Source of the DNA: Rothia sp. (in: high G+C Gram-positive bacteria)
Lineage (GTDB): Bacteria > Actinomycetota > Actinomycetes > Actinomycetales > Micrococcaceae
Length of the DNA stretch: 64,000 bases
Reading direction: 5' to 3'
Assembly (NCBI GenBank): GCA_030529845.1
Contig: JAUMWB010000002.1
Span: forward strand, 454,530 to 518,529
The position numbers were made by a program, and so were the translations under genes. Within the stretch, counting starts at the first letter, position 1. Every line of letters starts with the position of its first letter. The notes below the pieces were generated by a model, which saw only the letters and a program-made list of their open reading frames with translations, did no database searches and was not told the origin of the DNA. This document shows, one piece after another, positions 44,531 through 52,939 of this stretch.

Positions 44531-45199
44531 ATGGCTGGCGATACCGTCATTACCGTTATCGGTAACCTGACCGGCGATCCGGAGCTTCGCTTCACCCCCA
44601 ACGGGGCAGCGGTAGCTAACTTCACGATCGCTTCGACTCCCCGCAACTTCGACCGCGCATCGGGCGAATGGAAAGAAGGCGAAACCCTCTTCCTCCGCGC
44701 CAGCGTCTGGCGTGAAGCTGCTGAGAACGTCGCCGAGACCCTCAAGAAGGGCATGCGCGTGATCGCGCAGGGCCGTCTGAAGTCTCGCTCGTATGAAACC
44801 AAAGAAGGCGAACGCCGCACCAGCATGGAGCTAGAGATCGAAGAAATCGGTCCCTCACTCCGCTTCGCCTCCGCTAACGTATCCCGCAACCAGCGCTCAG
44901 GTGGCAACTTCGGTGGCGACCAGGGCTTCGGTGGCGGTTACGGTAACCAGCAGGGTGGCGGCTTCAACGCCGGCAACCAGGGTGGTTACGGTGGCGGCGC
45001 AGGCTACGGCAACCAGGGCGGCTACGGTGGTAACACCGGCGGCGCACAGCAGGGCAACTTCAATGCTGCCCCTGCCGCACCGGCAGCAGCCCCCCAGGCC
45101 GCACCGGCCCAGCAGGCACCTGCTGCTGACCCCTGGGGCCAGCAGTCCGGTGGCAACTACGACTGGGGCTCCGGCGCAGACGACGAACCCCCCTTCTAA
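44531..45199 (+). CDS. ssb: Single-stranded DNA-binding protein
   Basis: 222 residues. The OB fold occupies residues 1-115 ([21 protein letters not shown] and [20 protein letters not shown]). A long Gly/Asn/Gln-rich linker and the acidic tip DDEPPF follow, where SSB partners dock. It protects single strands during replication and repair. The linker is unusually long and repetitive (QGGYGG-type repeats). Confidence 0.95.
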   Translation: MAGDTVITVIGNLTGDPELRFTPNGAAVANFTIASTPRNFDRASGEWKEGETLFLRASVWREAAENVAETLKKGMRVIAQGRLKSRSYETKEGERRTSMELEIEEIGPSLRFASANVSRNQRSGGNFGGDQGFGGGYGNQQGGGFNAGNQGGYGGGAGYGNQGGYGGNTGGAQQGNFNAAPAAPAAAPQAAPAQQAPAADPWGQQSGGNYDWGSGADDEPPF

Positions 45200-45328
45200 A
45201 TCCCGCGCAGGCACCGCCTGCACGGCAGAAGGAACGGGGCGCCGGGCGTCCTTCTTTGAACCAAGACAAAATATTCATCCATCCCGCGGTTTATCCCGCG
45301 GGCTCCCACCAGAAAAAGGAGCACCACG

Positions 45329-45565
45329 ATGGCTAAGGCTGAAATCCGCAAGCCCAAACCCAAGCAGAACCCCCTGAAGGCTGCTGACGTCACCGTAATC
45401 GACTACAAGGACGTCGCACTTCTGCGTAAGTTCATCTCCGACCGCGGCAAGATCCGTGCACGTCGCGTCACCGGCGTGACCGTTCAGGAACAGCGCAAGA
45501 TCGCTCAGGCAATCAAGAACGCCCGCGAAGTTGCACTGCTGCCCTACTCAGGCGCTGGCCGCTAA
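45329..45565 (+). CDS. rpsR: Ribosomal protein S18
   Basis: 78 residues with the S18 motif [20 protein letters not shown] and a basic start. Binds S6 and 16S rRNA. AAAAGGAG site upstream. No cysteine pair is present, so it is the zinc-free form. Confidence 0.96.
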   Translation: MAKAEIRKPKPKQNPLKAADVTVIDYKDVALLRKFISDRGKIRARRVTGVTVQEQRKIAQAIKNAREVALLPYSGAGR

Positions 45566-45587
45566 ATCGATAGGAGAGTAGAAGAAC

Positions 45588-46037
45588 ATGGCTAAGATCA
45601 TTCTTACTCAGGAAGTCACCGGCCTCGGCGCCGCTGGCGACGTTGTAACCGTCAAGGACGGCTACGCACGTAACTACCTGCTGCCCCGCGGCTTCGCAGT
45701 CACCTGGACTGTAGGCGGCGAAAAGCAGGTTGAGTCCATCCGCGCAGCACGCGCTGCTCGTGCTAAGGCTAACCTCGAAGAGGCAAAGGCAACCGCAGCT
45801 GCTCTGGCATCAAAGCCCGTTGTTGTTGCTCACAAGGCTGGCGCTGACGGCCGCCTCTTCGGCACCGTCAAGGCTGAGCACGTTGCTGACGCCATTGAGG
45901 CTTCAGTCGCAGGCTCCGTCGACAAGCGTGCGATCAACCTCGGTTCCGCTATCAAGCGCACCGGCGTTTACACCGTTTCCGTGCGTCTGCACGAAGACGT
46001 TGTAGCTAACGTTGAGCTGGACGTTGTAGCTGAGTAA
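45588..46037 (+). CDS. rplI: Ribosomal protein L9
   Basis: 149 residues, starting [20 protein letters not shown] then [16 protein letters not shown], the L9 N-domain. A helical linker and C-terminal domain follow. 22 bp after rpsR, with a GGAG site. Confidence 0.96.
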   Translation: MAKIILTQEVTGLGAAGDVVTVKDGYARNYLLPRGFAVTWTVGGEKQVESIRAARAARAKANLEEAKATAAALASKPVVVAHKAGADGRLFGTVKAEHVADAIEASVAGSVDKRAINLGSAIKRTGVYTVSVRLHEDVVANVELDVVAE

Positions 46038-46076
46038 TTCCCTTGAGGATTATTCGCTAGGCTTCTAGCAGCATCA

Positions 46077-46117
46077 GGACGCCCCGTTCCCCCTTGGTGG
46101 GGAGCGGGGCGTCCTTG
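46077..46117 (+). terminator. Terminator after rplI
   Basis: Stem with arms GGACGCCCCG and CGGGGCGTCC and inner C/G pairing, then a short T stretch. Confidence 0.85.
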
Positions 46118-46167
46118 CGTGGGGGAGCGGGTGCGGTTTCACAGGGGAGTCTGGCATGCTAGAGGGT

Positions 46168-46494
46168 ATGGCTTTACAATCAACACCTTCTTCTACCCGT
46201 ACTCGTCGCCCCCAGAGCACCCAGATGCTGTTTGCAGCTGCGGTGACCGAGGGCCTGGCGGTGCTGACGCTGGTGTTGGCTTTCGTGGTGAACGTGGGGT
46301 CACCCTCAACGGTTCTAGCGACCTTCTTGGGGTTTATGGCTGTTTCTGTCGTAGCGGCTACCCTGGCCTTTGTGTTGGCCCTGGTGGGGCTGCTGCGCTT
46401 TGCCCGGCACACGGTCTGGTTCATCATGATTCTGGTGGTGTCTGTGCTGGCTAACCCGGTGCTCTGGTTCTTCCTGATTGGCTACTTCTCCTAG
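46168..46494 (+). CDS. Small membrane protein with three helices
   Basis: 108 residues from the ATG at 46168, which has AGAGGG just before it. Membrane helices lie at about 25-45, 52-75 and 80-105. No conserved motif recognised. It follows rplI and precedes a non-coding stretch of 347 bp. Confidence 0.55.
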   Translation: MALQSTPSSTRTRRPQSTQMLFAAAVTEGLAVLTLVLAFVVNVGSPSTVLATFLGFMAVSVVAATLAFVLALVGLLRFARHTVWFIMILVVSVLANPVLWFFLIGYFS

Positions 46495-46619
46495 AAGCTC
46501 CCCGGGGTGGCCGGTGTCTGACCGCGCCCGGGAAGCGCCCACGGGCGTCCGCAAAAATACCCAGCTTGCTCCCAGGCAACTCAAAACCCAGTTCAAGCCT
46601 AGTGCGGTTATATGGATAT

Positions 46620-46737
46620 AACAGCTCGAAAGGCTACAAGAAGCGAATGTGTGTGTGCTTCGAAAACCGGGTAATGCTGAACCCGGCTTTCACTCACCGA
46701 TGGCGAGACCAGTATGGGGGTCTCGCCATCGGTGTTT
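46620..46737 (+). ncRNA. Candidate structured RNA with two hairpins and terminator
   Basis: A promoter-like TATATGGATATAAC at about 46611 is followed by a GAAGC/GCTTC hairpin whose loop is GAATGTGTGTGT. An ACCGGGT/ACCCGGCT hairpin follows, then a long terminator stem (CACCGATGGCGAGACC and complement, 46695-46734) with TTT. There is no reading frame. It lies upstream of the DUF418 gene start at 46842 and could be a small RNA or a leader that ends at the terminator. No known RNA family recognised. Confidence 0.4.
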
Positions 46738-46841
46738 AAGTTGTTTTCACTGCTGAGGGTCTCTTTTCACCCGCCCGGCGGATGCGCTCTAGCTCCGTTT
46801 TCTCTAGGGTAGAAGTAGGTACCCACACACGAAAGGTCGCA

Positions 46842-48200
46842 ATGGAGCACCCCACCCAGCCTTCTCATCGACAACGACCACAGGCTCAGTCCTCGCAGTC
46901 TTCCGTTTCGCAAGCCCCGGTGGCCTCTGCCCGCTCGCGCATGCTGGTGCCAGATGCTGCCCGCGGGCTCATGCTCTGGGGCATTGCGGTAGCCAATGTA
47001 GCTACAGCCTGGGTACTCTTTGCGGGTGGTCCGGCGTCTATGACCGGGCGGGTCGTCGATGGGAGTTTCTGGGACAAGCTGACCATCATGTTCACCACCT
47101 CCTTTGTGCATGCCCGCGGCTTCCCCATGTTCTCGACCCTGCTGGGCTTTGGGGTGGGGCTGATTGCCGCCAGCCTCTACCGGCGAGGTTACCCGCTGCC
47201 CAAGGCTCGTGGAGTGATCGCCAGCCGCTACGGCATGTTGGCGATTTTCGGTGCTGTTCACATGGTCTTTCTCTTTTGGGGCGATATCATGCTGGCCTAC
47301 GGCCTGATTGGCCTGTTCATGGCCTGCCTGATCGCGGTGCGCACCAAGGTCTTGCTCTGGGTGGCCGGTACGCTTTTTGCCGTGACCAACCTGGTGGCCC
47401 TAGCCGGAGTGCTCCTGCTTCAGGCGGTGCTGGGCTCTGGGCCGCTCCAGGAGCTACTGGGCGGGGGAAGTAGCGGCGGCCTGCTGCCCATGACGAGCTA
47501 CTGGTCGGTACCGCTCAACGGCCTGATTGTGCTGCTGGGCAGCCTCCTCGGTGTGCCCCTGCAGGCTTTCATGCTGCTCCCCCTGATGTTGCTGGGGTTT
47601 GTGCTGGCGCGAGAGGGCGTGCTGGCTGAGCCCGCGCGTCACCGCCGGGTACTGGTCTGGCTGGCTGGGGTGGGCCTGGTGGCTGCACTGGGCACCGGCA
47701 TCCCCGCCGTGCTTGAGGCCCTGGGCGTGCTGCATACCGGCGTTTTCGGGGTGCTCACGATGACCCTGGGTGTGCTGGGCGGCCCGGGCTTTATTGCCCT
47801 GCTGGCGTTGGCTCTGGCTGGAGTTCAGGAGCGTGTGGACGACGGTGCCCCTGTCCCTGCCCCGCTTCGACCCCTGATTGCCCTGGGTAAGCGGTCTATG
47901 ACCGGCTATGTGCTGCAGTCGGTGATTTTCTTGGTTGTCTTCGGCGGCTTTGCCCTGGGGCTCTTTGCGGACGCCGGTGCCTCGGTGCTCCTGCTGGTTG
48001 GCACAGGCGGGTGGCTGGTAACGGTTCTCGTAGCGGTGGCCCTTGAAGCGGCGGGCAAGACCGGCCCGCTGGAGGCGCTGCATCGGCGGATGTCCTATGG
48101 CAAGGGTGGGCTTCCGCAAGTTTGGGTGCCACCGGTGGGCGTCCTGCCTACTCAGGCGGGACCTTATGATTCCCAGGCTGTGCACAGGGACGGTATATAA
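46842..48200 (+). CDS. DUF418 membrane protein
   Basis: 452 residues with about ten membrane helices. The start is the ATG at 46842 with GAAAGG upstream; the earlier in-frame ATG at 46782 has no ribosome site. The DUF418 C-terminal signature is GKRSMTGYVLQSVIF near residue 365, and the N-terminal half has DAARGLMLWGI and FMTTSFVHARGF-like segments. These proteins are distantly related to acyltransferases and their function is unknown. It stands between two candidate structured RNAs. Confidence 0.8.
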   Translation: MEHPTQPSHRQRPQAQSSQSSVSQAPVASARSRMLVPDAARGLMLWGIAVANVATAWVLFAGGPASMTGRVVDGSFWDKLTIMFTTSFVHARGFPMFSTLLGFGVGLIAASLYRRGYPLPKARGVIASRYGMLAIFGAVHMVFLFWGDIMLAYGLIGLFMACLIAVRTKVLLWVAGTLFAVTNLVALAGVLLLQAVLGSGPLQELLGGGSSGGLLPMTSYWSVPLNGLIVLLGSLLGVPLQAFMLLPLMLLGFVLAREGVLAEPARHRRVLVWLAGVGLVAALGTGIPAVLEALGVLHTGVFGVLTMTLGVLGGPGFIALLALALAGVQERVDDGAPVPAPLRPLIALGKRSMTGYVLQSVIFLVVFGGFALGLFADAGASVLLLVGTGGWLVTVLVAVALEAAGKTGPLEALHRRMSYGKGGLPQVWVPPVGVLPTQAGPYDSQAVHRDGI

Positions 48201-48221
48201 GAGCTTAAGAAGGCTCCGCCA

Positions 48222-48380
48222 TACTAGAGGTACAAGGTTCGAAAGAGCAGCCGCCCGCAGGGTGGCCCTGGAGAATCTCAAGAAAGCAGTAGTGTGTGTT
48301 TCTTGCACGGGGCCTAGCCCTGATGTGTAAATGTGTGTGTATGGATGAGGCCGGGTCGGGGGACCCGGCCTCGTCGTTTT
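48222..48380 (+). ncRNA. Candidate leader RNA ending in a terminator before the SugE-type exporter
   Basis: After TATATAAGAG at about 48193 come several short stems, a CAAGAAA/TTTCTTG hairpin with a loop rich in GTGTGTG, then GGGGC/GCCCT, and a strong terminator (GAGGCCGGGTC and GACCCGGCCTC, 48347-48372) with TTTT. It lies directly before a guanidinium-type SMR gene, so a riboswitch attenuator is possible. I cannot match it to the guanidine-I, -II or -III consensus. Confidence 0.45.
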
Positions 48381-48414
48381 AAACTGTGCGAGTGTGCACC
48401 TAGAATGGGTGCTT

Positions 48415-48729
48415 ATGCACTGGCTTATTCTGATTATTTCTGGCCTCTTTGAGGCGGTGTGGGCGACGGCCCTGGGTAGGTCTGAGGGTCTGACCCGTTT
48501 GACCCCCACCCTGGTCTTTATCGGGGGTCTGGTGCTGAGCATGGTGGGCCTGGCCTATGCCATGCGGGAGCTGCCTACTGGCACCGCTTATGCCGTGTGG
48601 GTGGGTGTCGGCGCGACTGTTACCGTCCTTTATGCCATGGCGACCGGTACCGAGCCCGTTTCCCTGCTTAAGGTGCTCTTCCTGCTCATGATTGTGGCAG
48701 GTATTGTGGGGCTGAAAGTCACTTCCTAG
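48415..48729 (+). CDS. sugE: SMR-family exporter, SugE/Gdx type (guanidinium)
   Basis: 104 residues with four membrane helices. The sequence HWLILIISGLFEAVWATALGRSEGLTRLTP has the essential Glu of SMR pumps in helix 1, and WVGVGATVTVLYAMATGTEPVSLLKVLF is typical of the SugE/Gdx subfamily, which exports guanidinium with protons. The ATG at 48415 gives the family start; a GTG at 48394 is less likely. Dimers normally form by dual topology. No partner SMR gene is present. Confidence 0.85.
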   Translation: MHWLILIISGLFEAVWATALGRSEGLTRLTPTLVFIGGLVLSMVGLAYAMRELPTGTAYAVWVGVGATVTVLYAMATGTEPVSLLKVLFLLMIVAGIVGLKVTS

Positions 48730-48752
48730 AGAGATAGGCGCATAATAGACCC

Positions 48753-49889
48753 ATGAAGGTTTTACTCGCTGTCGATAAGTTCAAGGGCACGCTCACCGGT
48801 GCCCAGCTCACTGAGGCGCTTGCCGCTGGGTTAGAGGGGGCTGGTGGGTGTGAGATTATCACCTGCCCCATTGCGGACGGCGGCGACGGCACCGTAGATG
48901 CAGCCCTGGCTGCCGGGTACAGCGAGATCACCTGCACTGTGACGGGTCCTTTTGCCGGTCAGTCGGTGACCGCCCGCTACGCCTACTCGCCAACTGAACG
49001 CACGGCCGTCCTCGAAATCGCTGAAGCGGGCGGTATTGCCCGCCTGCGCGAAGACCAGCTGGATACCTGGCGGGCCACCTCCTTCGGCGCCGGTGAGCTG
49101 ATTCTGCACGCGGTGGGCGCGGGCGCGCGGACGCTCGTGGTCGGCCTGGGTGGGTCGGCCAGCACTGACGGGGGAGCGGGTCTCATGCAGGCGCTCGGTG
49201 TGAAACTTCAGGACGCCGAAGGGCGCGACCTTGCCCCCGGCGGCGGGGCGCTGGGGCAGCTGGCTTCAGTTGATCTGATCGGGCTTGATGAGCGTCTGGC
49301 AGGGGTAGAGATCATTATGGCGAGCGATGTGACCAACCCGCTGTGTGGCCCGTCTGGTGCTGCTGCGGTCTACGGGCCCCAGAAGGGGGCTACCAAAGAG
49401 CAGGTTCCCCAGCTTGACCAGAATCTGCAAAAACTAGCCGATACGGTAGAAGAGGCCCTCAATGTTTCACGTGGAACATTTGCTACCACCCCCGGTGCAG
49501 GGGCAGCCGGTGGCCTGGGCTTTGCCTGCCTGTCGGTGCTCGGGGCCACCATGCGCCCCGGCGTTGAGATCTGCTTCGAACTCACCGGTTTCCACCGGGC
49601 CCTTGAGCAGGCGGACCTTGTGATCACCGGCGAAGGAAAGTTCGATACCCAAACCCTTCAAGGCAAGGGTCCGGCAGGGGTTGCGGCAGAAGCCTCCGCC
49701 CGCAACCTGCCGGTTATCGCCGTCTGTGGAATCAGTGAACTCTCCACCGGCCAAGCCCGCGAGGCCGGTTTCACAGCTGTCTACTCGGTCGTGGGTGACA
49801 CCCAAGCTACCCTGGAAGAATCCCTGGCCAACCCGCGTCCTTACCTGCAAGAACTAGCGGCCAGTATCGCCAGCGCCCACCTGCGCTAG
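48753..49889 (+). CDS. glxK: Glycerate 2-kinase
   Basis: 378 residues. The family start VLLAVDKFKGTLTGAQLTEA and the glycine/serine loop GLGGSASTDGGAGLMQAL near residue 135 are clear, as are ITGEGKFDTQTLQGKGPAGV near the end. It phosphorylates glycerate for entry into glycolysis. The gene contains a one-mismatch parS site. Its stop overlaps by 4 bp the stop of the converging substrate-binding gene. Confidence 0.92.
   Translation: MKVLLAVDKFKGTLTGAQLTEALAAGLEGAGGCEIITCPIADGGDGTVDAALAAGYSEITCTVTGPFAGQSVTARYAYSPTERTAVLEIAEAGGIARLREDQLDTWRATSFGAGELILHAVGAGARTLVVGLGGSASTDGGAGLMQALGVKLQDAEGRDLAPGGGALGQLASVDLIGLDERLAGVEIIMASDVTNPLCGPSGAAAVYGPQKGATKEQVPQLDQNLQKLADTVEEALNVSRGTFATTPGAGAAGGLGFACLSVLGATMRPGVEICFELTGFHRALEQADLVITGEGKFDTQTLQGKGPAGVAAEASARNLPVIAVCGISELSTGQAREAGFTAVYSVVGDTQATLEESLANPRPYLQELAASIASAHLR
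49463..49478. promoter_or_regulatory. parS: Degenerate parS site inside the glycerate kinase gene
   Basis: TGTTTCACGTGGAACA, one mismatch from the perfect palindrome, about 20 kb from parB. Confidence 0.7.
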
Positions 49890-50929
49890 GAAGCTGCGCG
49901 CGTGTTCTCTACAGCCCCTGCTAGGTCTGCAAGCAAGGTGGTCTCGTTGAGAGCCCACAGCACTGAGAGCGGCGAGGCAGCAGAGAGGGCTAGCCCCTTC
50001 TGCTTGTCGGTCTCAAACACTGTCGCGTCATTCTTAAGGGCGGGCAGCTGAGCAAAAAGTTCATGGGAACGCACTGCCTCTGCTTCTTCAGCAGAGTTGG
50101 CCCAGGCCCAGATGACGTCGCACTCAACCTGGTCAAGAACCTCTGAAGAGATAGTCATATAGACACCTTCGGCCTCACCTTCATGCTCGCTAATATAGGG
50201 GGCATTGACCATGCCAAGAGAGGTGAAGAACTGGGGGCGGGAGTCCTCTGAGGTGTAGGCGCCAAAGGTGTTGGCGGCGGTATCGAAGTAGCCTGCAATA
50301 AAACTTGCACCCTTCAGAACAGGGTATTCTGCAACTGCTTCTGCGAGCTTCCCTTCAACCTCTGTGACGACGGCGGTGGCGTCGTCCTCCCGCTGTAGCA
50401 TCTTGCCTGCCATCTCAACGCACTGCTGCCAGCTGGTCTCGTAGGCCCCTACCCCAACCGGGGCGGGGATTACGGGGGCGATGCCCGAGAGCTTGTCGTA
50501 AACCTCCTGGGTCATGTCGCCGTAGGGGGAGAAAATGGCGTCAGGTTCTAGGGCGGCCAGAGCTTCGTAGTTGGGGCCGTCGGTCTCGTCGTAGCGGGTG
50601 GGCTCGTCGCCGCCCAGTTCGGTGAGCTTAGCGTCGAACCAGTCGGTGGAGCGGTTGGCGTTCTCGCCCCAGCTCACATAGGGGGTACCTGCTGGAACTA
50701 CGCCCAGGGCAAGGAGGGCGTCGGGGTTTTTCCAGGGCTGAACAACAGCAATTTTTTCAGGAACAGCATCAAAGGTGGTGCTGCCAAAGGCATGCTCAAC
50801 GGTATAGCTACCGCCACTGGTTTCTGATGTTGAAGAGGACGTGCCTGAACCTGTTGAGCAGGCGGAAAGGACGCCGGTGAGGGCGGTTGCTGCGGTGAGC
50901 TTGAGGAAGGTTGCGCGGGTGAGTGCCAT
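49886..50929 (-). CDS. Iron-siderophore ABC substrate-binding lipoprotein
   Basis: 347 residues. A lipobox (LSAC) near residue 24 follows a hydrophobic signal with a Thr-rich start. The FecB/FepB-type two-lobed fold is indicated by the conserved NYEALAALEPDAIF region and its partner VECDVIWAWANS. It should bind a ferric siderophore outside the cell. No permease or ATPase gene is adjacent, so the importer parts are elsewhere. An IdeR-type box lies just upstream at 50946-50964. Confidence 0.85.
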   Translation of the reverse strand: MALTRATFLKLTAATALTGVLSACSTGSGTSSSTSETSGGSYTVEHAFGSTTFDAVPEKIAVVQPWKNPDALLALGVVPAGTPYVSWGENANRSTDWFDAKLTELGGDEPTRYDETDGPNYEALAALEPDAIFSPYGDMTQEVYDKLSGIAPVIPAPVGVGAYETSWQQCVEMAGKMLQREDDATAVVTEVEGKLAEAVAEYPVLKGASFIAGYFDTAANTFGAYTSEDSRPQFFTSLGMVNAPYISEHEGEAEGVYMTISSEVLDQVECDVIWAWANSAEEAEAVRSHELFAQLPALKNDATVFETDKQKGLALSAASPLSVLWALNETTLLADLAGAVENTRAAS

Positions 50930-50945
50930 GGGTAAAACTCTCTTG

Positions 50946-50964
50946 TTAGGTGTGCCTAAATCTT
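50946..50964 (-). promoter_or_regulatory. IdeR/DtxR-type iron box
   Basis: TTAGGTGTGCCTAAATCTT matches most of the DtxR-family consensus TTAGGTTAGSCTAACCTAA. A second partial site lies just right of it. It is placed for iron-dependent repression of the substrate-binding gene. Confidence 0.75.
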
Positions 50965-51016
50965 TGTTTAAGATACCCTAAAAATTTGTTTTATTTGATG
51001 ACACCCTGTGCCCAAA

Positions 51017-51994
51017 CTACTTCTTCTTCCAATACCCCTTGGCATAGCCGTGCCCCTTGGGTACGCTCAGCTCCCGCCGCGCCCAGATACGCAAAGGGTG
51101 GATAGACCTGGACTCACCCGCCAACCAGGTACACACCGACCCCTCCGGCAGGGGGTAAGCCATCACAGTCTCAGCCAAAGCCCCGTGCCGGGCAGAATCC
51201 ACCCAGACCACCTCAAAATTCTCAGGAGCAGCAATCACCTGCTGTGACGCCTCCCCGGGCACCTCAATCACGGCCACACCCCGGGCACTCGCGGGCAGGC
51301 TCTCGATCCAGCGGGCCATACCGGGTAGGCCGCTTTCGTCCCCGGCTAGCAGGTAAAAGTCGTAGTCCTTGCTGATGGAGTACCCCGACTTCGCCCCCAG
51401 AAAATGCGCGCTATCGCCCACGGCAACGGTGCGGGCCCAGGTCGTTCCAGCCCCGTGCTCGTGCAGCATGATGTTGATTTCCAGCGCCCCGGTGTTCTCG
51501 TCAAAGTTCCTGACCGTGTACTTGGCGGTGGTGGTCGGCTGGCTCCATTGCGCTTTGTCCTTCTCGAAGGTCGGCGCGGGCAGCACCTCCCCCTTCTTTC
51601 CGGTCACCAGGTAGATGTACTCACCCACCAGTCCCTGGGCCTCAACCCGCTTACTGTCAGCAGGCTCAGCAACCACCCGCATGACGGTGGGCGTCAGCTG
51701 CCCCACCTCGGTCACCCGGTAGTGGGAGTAGCCGCCCCGGTACTTGCCCGATTTCATGGGCTGGGGGTAGGACGCCCCCGCCCCGCCCCGGCTGCCCCCG
51801 GCAACTGAGGTGCGGGCTGGGGCGGGCGCAGGGGAGGTCGCGAGCGCCGAACCCTGCCCGGCGGCGAGCGCTTTCTCCAGCTTCTCCACCCGCTTGAGCA
51901 GCTGCTTCTGCCCCTTCTTTAGGTACTTCAGCTCAGCTTTGAGGCTCTTGAGCTGCTCCTTGGCGTCCTTGTCCTTGCTCTTTGTGCTGCCCAC
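51017..51994 (-). CDS. Siderophore-interacting (ferric-siderophore reductase) family protein
   Basis: 325 residues. A coiled-coil N-terminus (Lys/Glu/Leu-rich, residues 8-45) and a Ser/Ala/Pro linker precede the SIP domain. The FAD region has KYTVRNFD and the C-terminal domain VCTWLAGESRSIHPLRIWAR, both typical of the ViuB/SIP family. It probably reduces imported ferric siderophore to release iron. It is upstream of the substrate-binding gene, which fits an iron uptake unit. Confidence 0.88.
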   Translation of the reverse strand: MGSTKSKDKDAKEQLKSLKAELKYLKKGQKQLLKRVEKLEKALAAGQGSALATSPAPAPARTSVAGGSRGGAGASYPQPMKSGKYRGGYSHYRVTEVGQLTPTVMRVVAEPADSKRVEAQGLVGEYIYLVTGKKGEVLPAPTFEKDKAQWSQPTTTAKYTVRNFDENTGALEINIMLHEHGAGTTWARTVAVGDSAHFLGAKSGYSISKDYDFYLLAGDESGLPGMARWIESLPASARGVAVIEVPGEASQQVIAAPENFEVVWVDSARHGALAETVMAYPLPEGSVCTWLAGESRSIHPLRIWARRELSVPKGHGYAKGYWKKK

Positions 51995-52142
51995 CGGCGT
52001 CCTTTCTCTGACTACGACCAGCCCCTCTTGGTGCTGGCCGGATCAATCTCTAGTACTTAAGTACTCTAGCTAGAACCCATGCTACCGAGATAAAGTTAAG
52101 CCCATCACATCACTGTCGCTGTAAACACCAAAGGAGGCAGCC

Positions 52143-52472
52143 ATGACTCTCTCCCCTACCGTCAGAAATCCCGCCCTCAACCGAGCAGCAGGACTACTGA
52201 TCTGGGGTGGAATTGGGCTTGCCCCTGCTGCCTTTATCGCTGGACTGACCTACTCCGAACCCTCCTGGGTTTTATTCAACCTTCTCCCTGCTGCTTTCGG
52301 CGGCGGCATCATTGTTTTCAATCTGGGGCTTATCCTCGGTTTGATCGCAGTCTACAGAGGTCAGGCCGGGCAGGTTCTGCGCACCGCCCTGTGGCTGCCC
52401 ATCTCACTAATAGTTAGCGCTCTTCTTATTTTCTGGGTAGGGGCACTCATCGCCCAGAGTCCCACCTTCTAA
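52143..52472 (+). CDS. Small membrane protein, three helices
   Basis: 109 residues with three membrane helices (about 18-38, 45-78, 82-102) and a GGAGG site 9 bases before the ATG. It is 16 bp before the next small membrane gene, so they are probably one operon. No motif recognised. Confidence 0.6.
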   Translation: MTLSPTVRNPALNRAAGLLIWGGIGLAPAAFIAGLTYSEPSWVLFNLLPAAFGGGIIVFNLGLILGLIAVYRGQAGQVLRTALWLPISLIVSALLIFWVGALIAQSPTF

Positions 52473-52488
52473 ACCCCCGGAGAACACA

Positions 52489-52854
52489 ATGTCAGACATC
52501 ACCCAACCCCACGTCACCGGTTTTCACACCGCCAACCCCCACAGTGCTAAGTCGGCCACCGTCCTGACGGCTATTGGTGCCGTCCTCATCTTGGCCCCCG
52601 TAGCGCACCTACTCGCTGTTCCCCTCGGCCTCCTAGGAGTGCCCGTCGCCAAAGACTGGGTAGAACTCAGCTACGACCCTTTCGGCGCCAATATCCTGCT
52701 TGCTATCGTGGCCCTAGCCCCCGGCTACTTCTGCCTCCTCGCAGCCCTACGCCGCGCCCCCTCCATACCCCGCCTTATCGCAGCAACCACCGCCCCCACC
52801 CTGGTACTGCTCTATGCCCTCTTTGCCGTCTACTACTACCTCACCAGCATCTAG
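52489..52854 (+). CDS. Small membrane protein, four helices
   Basis: 121 residues with a His/Asn-rich start and four membrane segments. GGAG site before the ATG. Same likely operon as the gene at 52143; function unknown. The dnaB promoter must lie in the short gap after it. Confidence 0.6.
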   Translation: MSDITQPHVTGFHTANPHSAKSATVLTAIGAVLILAPVAHLLAVPLGLLGVPVAKDWVELSYDPFGANILLAIVALAPGYFCLLAALRRAPSIPRLIAATTAPTLVLLYALFAVYYYLTSI

Positions 52855-52939
52855 TCTCACAGCGAAGCGATATCGCCGGGAGCGCTCGCAGGTGAGATGA
52901 TAGAAGCTCACCGTTTTCTTCACCACCGAGGGGGCCGCC

